Below, piece by piece: positions 1 to 9,708 of a DNA stretch of 17,279 nt. The translations under genes were made by a program, and so were the position numbers. The stretch lies in the NCBI GenBank assembly GCA_002425245.1, contig DILW01000182.1:1-17279 (forward strand). The letters are read 5' to 3'. Below the pieces are notes generated by a model. It ran no database searches and was not told the DNA's origin. It saw only the letters and a program-made list of their open reading frames with translations. Source of the DNA: Betaproteobacteria bacterium UBA5582 (GTDB lineage: Bacteria; Pseudomonadota; Gammaproteobacteria; Burkholderiales; Rhodocyclaceae). The number at the start of each line of letters is the position of its first letter. The stretch's first letter is position 1.

Positions 1-383
1 GATGGCTGCGCGCCCAGGGGCTGGACGCCGCCCAGGCCGAAGCCGGCGCCGACGAAGCGCTGAGCGCGCTGCAGACGACGCTGACCTCTGCCACCGGCCG
101 CTGGCTGCTCGCCGACCATCCCGGCGGCGGCGCCGAACAGGCGTGGACCAGCCGCGACGGCGAACTGACCGTCAAGCACGTGATCGACCGGGTATTCATC
201 GCCGACGGCGTACGCTGGATCGTCGATTACAAGACCGTGCGCGCCACCCCGGAAGAGCTTGTCGCCCGCGCCGAAGGCTTCCGCCCGCAGCTCGAACGCT
301 ACGCTGCGCTGTTCGCCAATGATCCCTTGCCGCTCAAGCTGGCGGTGTGGTTCGTGCTGCAGGGACAACTGGTGACGCTGTGA
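1..383 (+). CDS. UvrD/AddA-type helicase-exonuclease, C-terminal nuclease end (partial)
   Basis: The reading frame is open from the left edge (first full codon at base 3) to TGA at 381-383, giving the last 126 residues of a larger protein. It contains the segment IVDYKT preceded by a conserved Asp-Arg-Val-Phe stretch, and then QLERYAALF. This is the pattern of the C-terminal PD-(D/E)XK nuclease domain of AddA/RecB-type UvrD helicases, in which the D and K of VDYKT are catalytic. Family knowledge: such proteins unwind and resect double-strand breaks, usually with an AddB-like partner encoded upstream. The helicase motifs would lie outside the window, so AddA versus a related UvrD-family nuclease cannot be decided. 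The gene converges on the hybrid kinase gene with 25 bp between stops. Confidence 0.75.
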   Translation, partial: WLRAQGLDAAQAEAGADEALSALQTTLTSATGRWLLADHPGGGAEQAWTSRDGELTVKHVIDRVFIADGVRWIVDYKTVRATPEELVARAEGFRPQLERYAALFANDPLPLKLAVWFVLQGQLVTL

Positions 384-400
384 GCGGGGCCGGCCCGCTC
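382..400. terminator. Stem-loop between convergent genes
   Basis: A perfect 7-bp stem (GAGCGGG / CCCGCTC) with a 5-nt loop begins inside the helicase stop codon and fills most of the 25-bp gap to the kinase stop at 409. It is GC-rich and could stop transcription from both sides, but neither strand has a T-run after it, so intrinsic termination is uncertain. Confidence 0.4.
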
Positions 401-408
401 GGTCGCGA

Positions 409-3387
409 TCAGGTCTTGGGTCCGTTGCCGCTTCCCCGGTCCAGCCAGCGCAGCAGGATCGCGTAGAGCACGGCCGGGGTGACCGGCTTGCTGATGAAGT
501 CGTTCATGCCCGCCGCGAAACACTGCACCTTGTCGTCGGCGAACGCGTTCGCGGTCATCGCGAGGATCGGCAGTTGCGCCCGGCCGGCGAGTTGCCGGAT
601 CTGCCGGGTGGCCATCAGGCCGTCCATGACCGGCATCTGCATGTCCATCAGGATCAGGTCGTAATTGTCGCTGCTGGCCAGCGCCACCGCCTGCTGGCCG
701 TCTTCTGCCAGGTCGACGCGCAGGCCGACATCTTCCAGCCACAGTTGGGCGATTTCCCGGTTGACCGGTTCGTCCTCGGCCAGCAGAACGCGCTTGCCGG
801 CGTGCTTGCGCTGGATTTCCCGTTCGGTTTCTCCCTGTGCCGCCTCGTTGCTCGTGCAGGCCGGAAGGATGTCCTTGCCCAGGGTGGCGGTGAAGAAGAA
901 GGTGCTGCCGTGGCCCGGCCGGCTGCTGACGCCGGCCTCTCCGCCCATGGCTTCGGCAATCTTGCGGGTGATCGCCAGGCCAAGGCCGGTGCCGCCGTAT
1001 TTGCGGGTGAGCGAGTTGTCGGCCTGTTCGAAGGCCTTGAACAGTTTGGGCAGTGCTTCGGGGGCGATGCCGCTGCCGCTGTCCTCGACTTCGAAGCGCA
1101 GGCAAACGCTGCCGGCAGTTTCGCTCTGCCGCCTGACGCGCAGGGTGATCTGCCCCTGTTCGGTGAATTTCAGCGCGTTGCCGGCGTAGTTGAGCAGGGC
1201 CTGCTTGAGCCGCGTGGCGTCGCCGCGCAGGTTTTGCGGCAGGCCGGTGGTCTCGATGCTGAAGCTCAGGCCCTTGTCGTGGATTTTCGGGGCGAGCATG
1301 GCAACGATGTCGGCAAGCAGGGTTTCCAGCTGCAGCGGCGCATCTTCGAGGGTGAACTTGCCGGCTTCGATCTTCGACAGGTCGAGGACGTCGTTGATGA
1401 TGTCCAGCAGGTGTCGGCCGGCGTTCTCGATCTTGTCCAGCCGTTCGGCCTGCTCGGCATTGACGCCGCTGCGGCGCAGGATGTGCGCCATGCCGGTGAT
1501 GGCGTTCAGTGGGGTGCGGATTTCGTGCGACATGTTGGCCAGGAAGGCGCTCTTGGCAATGTTCGCCGATTCCGCGGCGAGCTTGGCCTCGGCCAGTTCG
1601 CGGGTGCGTTCGTCGACCAGCCGTTCGAGGTTCTGGCGATGGTTGCGCAGCTCTTCTTCGGCTTGCTTGCGCTCGGTGATGTCGGTATGCGTGCCGCACA
1701 TGCGCAGCGGCTTGCCGTCGCCGTCGCGTTCCATCACCCGGGCTTGGTCGAGAATCCAGCGGATGCTGCCGTCCTTGCAGAACATCCGGTATTCCAGGCG
1801 GTGGCTGTCGGCCTGCCCTTCCAGAACGGCATTGATCGAGTTCCAGGCCGCCTCGCGGTCGTCGGGGTGGACGAAATCCGACCACTGCAGGGTGGTATTC
1901 CTGATTTCCTCGTGCGCGTAGCCCAGCATCTCGGCCCAGCGGGCATTCCTGTCGACTTTGCCGCTGCCGATCTGCCAGTCCCAGAAGCCGAGTTCGGACC
2001 CCTCAAGCACGAAACGCAACTGTGTTTCGCTGGCCCGCAGGGCGCGTTCCTGCGCCTTGGCTTCGCTGACGTCGAGGAGGGTGACCAGATGCAGTGCATC
2101 GAGCCCTTCCGGCAGTGACGTGGTGCCCGCCAGGACGGTGCGGACTTCGCCCGACTTGGTGGTGATGTGCACCTCGCGCGGCGTTACCAAGTTGCTCTGG
2201 CCGTCCAAGAGCGTCATTTGCGCTTCCCAGCCGGCGATGACCTGGGCACGGTAGACCGGGTCGGGGTAGGCGCGTGGCCACCAGTCGGCCAGGGTGGGGA
2301 TGTCGGCCAGGGTGTAACCGAAGGTGTCGATGAAGGCAGCGTTCAGGTAGGTGATCCTGAATGTCTTGTCGTTCAGCGCCATCGGGATCGGCGACGCTTC
2401 GATGATTGCCTGGAAGCGTGCCGATGCCTGGCGCAAGGCGCTTTCCAGGCGAACGTGTTCGCTGACGTTGTGAAAGATGGTGGCGAACTCGTCCGGCGCC
2501 GGCGCCACCACGGATACCGCAAACGTCCGGTCGAGCGGGGCATAGCGGGTTTCGAACTGGATCGGCTGCCCGGTGCTCGCTACCTGGGTATAACAGTCCA
2601 GATAAGGCACCTCGCCGTAGACTTCGGTGGCCGTTCTGCCGATGACATCTGCCGCACGCAGTCCGGTGTGCTTCTCGAAGGCAGGGTTGACCTCGATGAT
2701 CTGGTAATCGACAGCTCGCCCCGCAGCATCGCGGACGATGCGATGCAGGGCCAGTCCTTCGGCCATGCTCTCGTACAGCGAGCGATAGCGCTGCTCGCTG
2801 GCGCGCAGCGCTGCCGAGGCCAGGTCGTGGTCGGCAATCTCGCGCATCAGCTTGAGCGCGTTGTCGGTCAGCGAGCCGTAGATCGAGAGGGTGAGATCGA
2901 GCAGGGCGCGTGTCGCCCCCGCCATCTCCTGTCTGGCCTGTATCCTGGCGGCCGGAGCATCGAGGCCGGTGCGCATGGCCAGAACCGCAAGGGCAGCCTC
3001 CTTGTCGGTTTCCAGGATGTGCGAGGCGAGCCAGCGGGCCAGGAAGGAGAGGGCTTCGCGCTCGACATCGCCGGCTGGCTTCTGCCGCAGGTCGGCCTTC
3101 AGCTGGCCGACGGTGGCAACGAAGCGGGCATGGATGGCGCGGTGTTCGATGGTGTCGGGATCATCGCCTAAGCTGGCGTGCCAGATGCCTTCCTCGGTGC
3201 GGAAATGGTAATCCGCGTAGTCCGCCAGTTCGTCGAGCAGCGAGTTCAGCCGGCTGGAACCGGTGCGATAGGCGACATGACTGGCGAGGCCATTGAGCAG
3301 ATCGACCAGCCTGCGGTGTTGCTGGTCGATTTCAGCAATGCCGGTGGAGAACTGCTCGTTCCAGGGAAAAATGTCGATGGTCTGCAT
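409..3387 (-). CDS. Hemerythrin-PAS hybrid sensor histidine kinase
   Basis: 992 residues with no obvious membrane segment, so cytosolic. Domains in order: hemerythrin (about 5-130), with the full set of seven iron ligands visible (H24, H61, E65, H82, H86, H123, D128); three PAS domains (about 198-315, 320-445 and 450-575, the last with a PAC end ITERKQAEEEL); a short coiled linker; HisKA with the phospho-accepting H621 in SHEIRTP; HATPase with N-box NALKFTEQG, DSGSGI and GGTGLGLAI; and a receiver with D915 in LMDMQMP and K967. There is no HPt domain, so phosphate presumably passes to a separate HPt/response-regulator protein. Family knowledge: bacterial hemerythrins bind O2 or report redox state, so the kinase probably senses oxygen or redox. 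The ATG at 3387 is chosen because the hemerythrin motif IFPWNEQF starts at residue 6; the ribosome site is weak (AGGA about 15 bp upstream). The output partner is not in this window. Confidence 0.93.
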   Translation of the reverse strand: MQTIDIFPWNEQFSTGIAEIDQQHRRLVDLLNGLASHVAYRTGSSRLNSLLDELADYADYHFRTEEGIWHASLGDDPDTIEHRAIHARFVATVGQLKADLRQKPAGDVEREALSFLARWLASHILETDKEAALAVLAMRTGLDAPAARIQARQEMAGATRALLDLTLSIYGSLTDNALKLMREIADHDLASAALRASEQRYRSLYESMAEGLALHRIVRDAAGRAVDYQIIEVNPAFEKHTGLRAADVIGRTATEVYGEVPYLDCYTQVASTGQPIQFETRYAPLDRTFAVSVVAPAPDEFATIFHNVSEHVRLESALRQASARFQAIIEASPIPMALNDKTFRITYLNAAFIDTFGYTLADIPTLADWWPRAYPDPVYRAQVIAGWEAQMTLLDGQSNLVTPREVHITTKSGEVRTVLAGTTSLPEGLDALHLVTLLDVSEAKAQERALRASETQLRFVLEGSELGFWDWQIGSGKVDRNARWAEMLGYAHEEIRNTTLQWSDFVHPDDREAAWNSINAVLEGQADSHRLEYRMFCKDGSIRWILDQARVMERDGDGKPLRMCGTHTDITERKQAEEELRNHRQNLERLVDERTRELAEAKLAAESANIAKSAFLANMSHEIRTPLNAITGMAHILRRSGVNAEQAERLDKIENAGRHLLDIINDVLDLSKIEAGKFTLEDAPLQLETLLADIVAMLAPKIHDKGLSFSIETTGLPQNLRGDATRLKQALLNYAGNALKFTEQGQITLRVRRQSETAGSVCLRFEVEDSGSGIAPEALPKLFKAFEQADNSLTRKYGGTGLGLAITRKIAEAMGGEAGVSSRPGHGSTFFFTATLGKDILPACTSNEAAQGETEREIQRKHAGKRVLLAEDEPVNREIAQLWLEDVGLRVDLAEDGQQAVALASSDNYDLILMDMQMPVMDGLMATRQIRQLAGRAQLPILAMTANAFADDKVQCFAAGMNDFISKPVTPAVLYAILLRWLDRGSGNGPKT

Positions 3388-3507
3388 GATCGGTCGGGGA
3401 TCCTGTGCGACGTAATGCCTCAGTAACGGATACTACGCGCAAGCTTGACGGTTTTGTCCCTGTTATGGCTTTGTCATGCAATTATCGGGCAGGCCTTGGC
3501 ATCGCTG

Positions 3508-3526
3508 CGGCGCCCCGCGGGCGCCG
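3508..3526 (-). terminator. GC-rich hairpin directly after dgkA
   Basis: An 8-bp perfect stem (CGGCGCCC / GGGCGCCG) with a CGC loop lies 2 bp past the dgkA stop codon. No T-tract follows on the minus strand. It may end the dgkA transcript or protect its 3' end, and would separate dgkA from the kinase gene 120 bp downstream. Confidence 0.4.
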
Positions 3527-3528
3527 GC

Positions 3529-3909
3529 TCAGCCCGCCGGCCAGAGCACGCAGGCCCAGACCACGGCCGCGTTGACCAGCGACAGCAGCACCGCGGCGCT
3601 GCCCATGTCCTTGGCGCGCTTGGCGAGTTCGTGCTTTTCCGGCGAGGCCTTGTCGACCACGGCTTCGAGGCCGGAGTTGAGGATTTCGACGATCAGGATG
3701 AGCAGGATGCTGCCGATCATCAGCGCGCGGTCGACACCGGTCTGGCCGAGGACGAAAGCGAGCGGGATGGTGACGGCGGCAAGCAGGGTTTCCTCGCGGA
3801 AGGCGGCTTCGTTCTTCCAGGCGGCGCAGAGGCCGTCGCGCGAGTAGCCCAGTGCGTTGAACAGGCGGACGAGGCCCTGCTTGCCTTTGAATTCTTTGTA
3901 TTCGCTCAT
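3529..3909 (-). CDS. dgkA: Diacylglycerol kinase
   Basis: 126 residues, close to the 122 of E. coli DgkA. It phosphorylates diacylglycerol to phosphatidic acid at the inner membrane, recycling diacylglycerol left by the synthesis of periplasmic glucans and lipopolysaccharide modifications. Three hydrophobic segments are visible (about 41-56, 62-77, 104-123). The family signature EILNSGLEAVVD is at 75-86, and NEAAFREE is at 33-40. By alignment from memory, E34, E75, N78 and E82 match E. coli E28, E69, N72 and E76, so the active site is complete. Start chosen at ATG 3909 (MSEYKEFKGK), which gives the family length. A longer frame from a TTG at 3978 adds 23 residues unlike the family. No clear Shine-Dalgarno sequence is seen. 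It is probably transcribed separately from the kinase gene downstream. Confidence 0.93.
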   Translation of the reverse strand: MSEYKEFKGKQGLVRLFNALGYSRDGLCAAWKNEAAFREETLLAAVTIPLAFVLGQTGVDRALMIGSILLILIVEILNSGLEAVVDKASPEKHELAKRAKDMGSAAVLLSLVNAAVVWACVLWPAG

Positions 3910-3913
3910 TGAA

Positions 3914-3994
3914 TCATTGAACCGGTTTGTGGGTGTTTTTTCTGCTTGGGCAGTTATCTGCGTCGATGAGCAGGGCAATGCCGGGGTTTTTCAA
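3914..3994 (-). pseudogene. Possible remnant of an NYN-domain (LabA/DUF88-like) gene start
   Basis: A 26-codon frame starting at TTG reads LKNPGIALLIDADNCPS and ends at TGA 3914-3916, just ahead of dgkA. The segment GIALLIDADN closely resembles the first beta-strand of NYN-domain putative ribonucleases, where the two Asp and the Asn are metal-site residues. A purine-rich AAGGGAA lies upstream of the TTG. Nothing after residue 17 looks like the rest of the domain in any frame, so if real this is a stump left by a deletion. The match is about ten residues, so chance is possible. Confidence 0.35.
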
Positions 3995-4017
3995 GCGTGT
4001 TTTTTCCCTTGTGGCGC

Positions 4018-4215
4018 TCAGGCAGCCAGTGCCTGTTCGACCCGCAAGGGGTAAGCGCCGCTGGCTTTGGCATCGAGCAGGACGATTTCGACGGCGCTGC
4101 CGTCCTCGGCGTAGCTGACATGCGTGTTCCAGTCCTGCGATACCTCGCGCGCGATGGCCTTGTCGGAAAGCCGGATGACCAGGATGTCGTCTTCGCTGTA
4201 ATAGGTGGATTGCAT
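4018..4215 (-). CDS. DUF2283 family small protein
   Basis: 65 residues. The start MQSTYYSEDDILVIRLSD and the later EIVLLDAKA match the DUF2283 pattern: two or three short beta-strands with 'Y..E.D.L.I.L' followed by an 'I.gieil.a' strand. The function of the family is unknown. The ATG at 4215 has a good ribosome site (TGAGG, 6 bp upstream). It follows the broken DUF4258 gene by 7 bp. DUF2283 genes are often found beside DUF4258 or RelE-fold genes, in what look like toxin-antitoxin-type pairs (family knowledge, from memory). Here the partner is broken, so this gene may be an orphan. Confidence 0.8.
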   Translation of the reverse strand: MQSTYYSEDDILVIRLSDKAIAREVSQDWNTHVSYAEDGSAVEIVLLDAKASGAYPLRVEQALAA

Positions 4216-4222
4216 GGCTACC

Positions 4223-4375
4223 TCAACTCAGCTCGAAATGATGCATGACCGTTTTTACCACCACGCAGTCTTCGAGGACAAGTACGGTAAGTCGTCGTCG
4301 ATGTTCCTTTCGCCCATGCGCAGGCGGGCATGCCGGGTAATGGCGATGCGCTTGTTGAAGCGCTGGCTGAAGAGT

Positions 4376-4383
<8 letters not shown>
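4223..4383 (-). pseudogene. Frame-broken DUF4258 family gene
   Basis: From a GTG at 4381-4383, inside the uvrA stop region (GTGGCTGA), the frame reads VAELFSQRFNKRIAITRHAR, then LRMGERNIDDDL, and then goes out of frame to a TAA at 4255. The 'ITRHA..RM.ER.I' run is the start of the DUF4258 fold. Straight after DDDL, another frame carries VLVLEDCVVVKTVMHHFELS and stops at TGA 4223-4225, which looks like the C-terminal strand of the same family. A one-base loss near 4285-4292 would explain the shift. The rejoined product would be only 53 residues, shorter than I expect for the family (70-90), so an internal deletion of the middle is also likely. A sequencing error cannot be excluded. Confidence 0.6.
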
Positions 4384-7204
<2,821 letters not shown>

Positions 7205-7237
7205 CGCCGGTCTACCTGGGGTTGGGACGAAGCGGGA

Positions 7238-7243
7238 ACTATA
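7238..7243 (-). promoter_or_regulatory. Candidate -10 element of uvrA
   Basis: On the minus strand TATAGT (5 of 6 to TATAAT) lies 33 bp before the uvrA ATG. No good -35 hexamer is found 16-18 bp upstream, which would suit an activated or weak promoter. The LexA-like dyad lies just upstream of the expected -35 position. Confidence 0.35.
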
Positions 7244-7264
7244 CGCAAAAGCGGCGCGGCTTGC

Positions 7265-7296
7265 ACGGAAAGCTGTATGGATGTACAGCTTTCCGT
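7265..7296. promoter_or_regulatory. LexA-box-like dyad or terminator hairpin between lipoprotein gene and uvrA
   Basis: A perfect 13-bp inverted repeat (ACGGAAAGCTGTA / TACAGCTTTCCGT) with a 6-bp centre. Its core at 7273-7288 is CTGT-N8-ACAG, exactly the proteobacterial LexA half-site spacing, and uvrA is a classic SOS gene. However, the arms extend well beyond what LexA needs, and the dyad begins 5 bp past the lipoprotein stop, where a terminator would sit. No T-run follows on the minus strand. It may serve as either or both. Confidence 0.5.
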
Positions 7297-7301
7297 CGTG
7301 C

Positions 7302-7871
7302 TCAGCGTTTGGCCGGCGTGAATGTTTCTTGCTCGATCAGCCACTTGCCGTCGATGCGCCGCAGCTGCAATTGCTTGATGCCGCTATCGTTGTGGCCCTG
7401 CGCCTTGTAGCGCTGCTCGAAAGTCAGCCAGGCGCGGTTGTCGCCTTCGCGGCGGATTTCCGGGACGCCCAGTTGCAGTTCGATCTGGCCGGCGCGGCTG
7501 ATCACGCGCTGGCGGGCGCTGCGCCACTCGGCGGCGCTGCTCGCCGGGCCGTGGAAGTCCGGGTGATAGTGTTTGAGGTAGGTCGCGACATCGCGGGCCG
7601 CCCAGGCGTCGCGCCAGCTGGCGAGGAAGGCGCGCAGGTCCTGTTCGTTGCTCGGGGCGGTCGTTGCCGGCGGCGTCCGAACCACTGCCGGTACGGGGGC
7701 GCTCGGCGTGCCGACGACGACCGGTGCCATGTCCGCCTCCGCGTCCATCGGCGGCGGTGCCGGTGGGTCGAAGGCCGGCACTTTCCGGTGACTGCATCCC
7801 GCTACGGCAAGGCTCAAGGCGATTGCGCCGAGTATCGTCTTTCCGGAGAAGCGCTTGATTGTTCTTTTCAT
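7302..7871 (-). CDS. Lipoprotein with NTF2-like (Cds6-type) domain
   Basis: 189 residues. The N-terminus has a positive start (MKRTIKRFSGK), a hydrophobic core and a lipobox AVAGC with the lipidated Cys at 26. A Pro/Ala-rich linker (about 30-72) follows, then a compact domain (about 76-187) beginning DLRAFLASWRDAWAARDVATY and ending WLIEQETF. This is the pattern of SnoaL/NTF2-like domains of the type found at the C-terminus of Cds6-like L,D-transpeptidase-associated proteins. Likely an outer-membrane lipoprotein with its domain in the periplasm; molecular function unknown. Asp at the +2 position is absent (Ser follows the Cys), consistent with Lol export. The ATG at 7871 has a strong ribosome site (AAGGAGC). 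It is divergent from the MFS gene and transcribed toward uvrA. Confidence 0.85.
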   Translation of the reverse strand: MKRTIKRFSGKTILGAIALSLAVAGCSHRKVPAFDPPAPPPMDAEADMAPVVVGTPSAPVPAVVRTPPATTAPSNEQDLRAFLASWRDAWAARDVATYLKHYHPDFHGPASSAAEWRSARQRVISRAGQIELQLGVPEIRREGDNRAWLTFEQRYKAQGHNDSGIKQLQLRRIDGKWLIEQETFTPAKR

Positions 7872-7918
7872 TTTTGCTCCTTGTGTTCGTGTCGATCAAT
7901 GACAGAGAAATGACCGCA

Positions 7919-7938
7919 ACTATAACCTAGGGACTAGG
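7919..7938. promoter_or_regulatory. Candidate promoter/operator in the lipoprotein-MFS divergent gap
   Basis: The 134-bp gap (7872-8005) holds a minus-strand TATAGT at 7919-7924, a plausible -10 for the lipoprotein gene, and just behind it the inverted repeat CCTAG-GGA-CTAGG at 7926-7938, which would cover the -35 side. No good -35 hexamer is seen on either strand. A plus-strand TAATAT near 7962 could serve the MFS gene. All of this is weak evidence. Confidence 0.3.
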
Positions 7939-8005
7939 CTGCGGGCCCGTCGGCAAACCTGCTAATATCAGCCATTCGCTGCAATGCAACAATATCCCCA
8001 AAAAA

Positions 8006-9211
8006 ATGTCTTCCCCCAACGATAAAATGAGCCCGCAGGAGCGTCGCGTCGGCGCTTCGCTGGCGTCGATCTTCGCCCTGCGCATGCTCGGCCTGTTCCT
8101 GATCCTGCCGGTATTTTCCGTGCACGCAGCGACCATGCCCGGCGGCGAAAACCTGATGCTGGTCGGACTGGCGCTGGGCGCCTACGGCCTGACCCAAGCC
8201 TTATTCCAGATTCCTTTCGGCATTGCTTCCGACCTGCTCGGGCGCAAGCCGGTCATCGTCGCCGGCCTGCTGGTGTTCGCTGTCGGCAGTTTTGTCGCCG
8301 CCTGGGCGCCGGACATGCACTGGATGATCGTCGGCCGCGTGCTGCAGGGCATGGGCGCGATTTCGGCCGCGGTCACCGCCCTGGCCGCCGATCTGACGCG
8401 TGAGGAACACCGGACCAAGGTGATGGCGATGATCGGTTCGTCGATCGGCCTGGTCTTCGCGCTGTCGCTGGTCGGCGCGCCGCTGCTTTACGGCTGGATC
8501 GGCATGGGCGGTTTGTTCGGCCTCACCGGCGTACTGGCGCTGGCGGCGATCGCTCTGCTGCTCAAGGCGGTGCCGGCAGTGCCGCGACCGAGTGGCCACC
8601 AGAAGCTGCCGCTGCGCGCGGTGCTGACCAATCCCGACCTGCTCAAGCTCAACCTCGGCATCGGCACCCTGCACATGATCCAGATGGCGATGTTCGTCGT
8701 CCTCCCGCATGCCCTGCTCAGCCGTGGTGGCCTGCTTGCCGAAGACCACTGGCAGGTCTACCTGCCGGCGGTGCTGGCGTCCTTCGCCATCATGGTGCCG
8801 GCAATCATCGCCGCCGAGAAGAAGGACAAGATGCGGCCAATCTTCCTTGCCGCCATTGGCCTCACTGCCATCGTCCAGCTCGGTCTCTACCTGTTCAGCG
8901 CCAGCTTGTGGACGCTGGGCCTGTGGCTGCTGCTCTTCTTCGTCGCCTTCAACATCCTGGAGGCGACGCTGCCGTCGCTGGTCTCGCGCACTGCGCCGGC
9001 GGCCGCCAAGGGTGCCGCGCTGGGGGTGTACAACACCACCCAGGCGGTCGGCCTGTTCATCGGCGGTGCGGCGGGGGGCTACATTGCCCAGCATTTCGGG
9101 GATAATGCGGTGTTTTCCGCCTGCACCGTCCTCGCCCTGATCTGGCTGGCCGTTGCCGGTACCATGAATTTCCCCCGACGGCGCCCGGCGCCGGCAGGGC
9201 AAACTGCTTAG
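8006..9211 (+). CDS. YajR-like MFS transporter
   Basis: 401 residues with about twelve hydrophobic segments. The N-terminal stretch FALRMLGLFLILPVFSVHA and the motif-A loop GIASDLLGRKPVIV (between helices 2 and 3) are typical of the YajR group of drug/proton antiporter-like MFS proteins. It stops after helix 12 and so lacks the small cytosolic C-terminal domain of E. coli YajR. The substrate is unknown. The ATG at 8006 has no visible Shine-Dalgarno sequence, only an A-run; the next in-frame ATG, at 8027 (MSPQERRVGASL), is an alternative start. The gene ends 11 bp before ssb and is probably cotranscribed with it. An MFS-ssb pair near uvrA is, from memory, common in Betaproteobacteria. Confidence 0.88.
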   Translation: MSSPNDKMSPQERRVGASLASIFALRMLGLFLILPVFSVHAATMPGGENLMLVGLALGAYGLTQALFQIPFGIASDLLGRKPVIVAGLLVFAVGSFVAAWAPDMHWMIVGRVLQGMGAISAAVTALAADLTREEHRTKVMAMIGSSIGLVFALSLVGAPLLYGWIGMGGLFGLTGVLALAAIALLLKAVPAVPRPSGHQKLPLRAVLTNPDLLKLNLGIGTLHMIQMAMFVVLPHALLSRGGLLAEDHWQVYLPAVLASFAIMVPAIIAAEKKDKMRPIFLAAIGLTAIVQLGLYLFSASLWTLGLWLLLFFVAFNILEATLPSLVSRTAPAAAKGAALGVYNTTQAVGLFIGGAAGGYIAQHFGDNAVFSACTVLALIWLAVAGTMNFPRRRPAPAGQTA

Positions 9212-9222
9212 GAGACAGGGAC

Positions 9223-9687
9223 ATGGCTTCGGTCAATAAGGTGATACTCGTCGGCAACCTCGGTGCTGATCCTGAAACCCGTTACACCGCCAGCGGCGAC
9301 GCGGTCTGCAACATCCGCCTGGCGACGACGGAAAGCTGGAAGGACAAGAACAGCGGCGAGAAGCGCGAAATCACCGAATGGCATCGCGTGGTCTTCTACC
9401 GCAAGCTGGCCGAAATCGCCGGCCAGTACCTGCGCAAGGGTTCGCAGGTGTACCTCGAAGGCCGGATCAAGACGCGCAAGTGGCAGGACAAGGACGGCCA
9501 GGATCGCTACACCACCGAAATCGAATGCACCGAAATGCAGATGCTCGGCTCGCGCCAGGGCATGGGCGCGCCGGCCTCGCAGGGCGGCGGCGGTGGTTAC
9601 GACGAGCCGACCGATTACTCGCCGGCCCCGCCGAAGAACAAGCCGAAACCCTCCTTCGACGATCTGGGTGACGACATTCCGTTCTGA
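9223..9687 (+). CDS. ssb: Single-stranded DNA-binding protein
   Basis: 154 residues. It coats single-stranded DNA as a tetramer and recruits replication and repair enzymes. The OB fold (about 1-110) is recognisable by MASVNKVILVGNLGADPETR, the WHRVVFYRKLAEIAGQYL segment and VYLEGRIKTRKW. A short Gly-rich and Pro-rich linker (about 118-143) leads to the acidic tip DDLGDDIPF, which binds partner proteins such as exonuclease I, PriA and RecO. Full and normal in every respect. Strong ribosome site GGAGA upstream of the ATG. It lies between the MFS and HDOD genes, all within short gaps. Confidence 0.98.
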   Translation: MASVNKVILVGNLGADPETRYTASGDAVCNIRLATTESWKDKNSGEKREITEWHRVVFYRKLAEIAGQYLRKGSQVYLEGRIKTRKWQDKDGQDRYTTEIECTEMQMLGSRQGMGAPASQGGGGGYDEPTDYSPAPPKNKPKPSFDDLGDDIPF

Positions 9688-9708
9688 TCCGTCGCGAGGT
9701 AGTCAACA

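Noticed and set aside
299..1885. A 528-codon minus-strand frame overlapping the kinase gene
   Set aside because: Same strand but a different frame; its Arg/Pro/His-rich translation is the out-of-frame reading of the kinase HisKA to receiver region.
574..2118. A 514-codon open frame on the plus strand opposite the kinase gene
   Set aside because: It is the mirror of a gene with clear domains; its composition is that of an antisense frame in GC-rich DNA and no family motif is visible.
3910..3978. Extended N-terminus for DgkA from a TTG at 3978
   Set aside because: The extra 23 residues are not family-like and would exceed the usual length; ATG at 3909 gives 126 residues.
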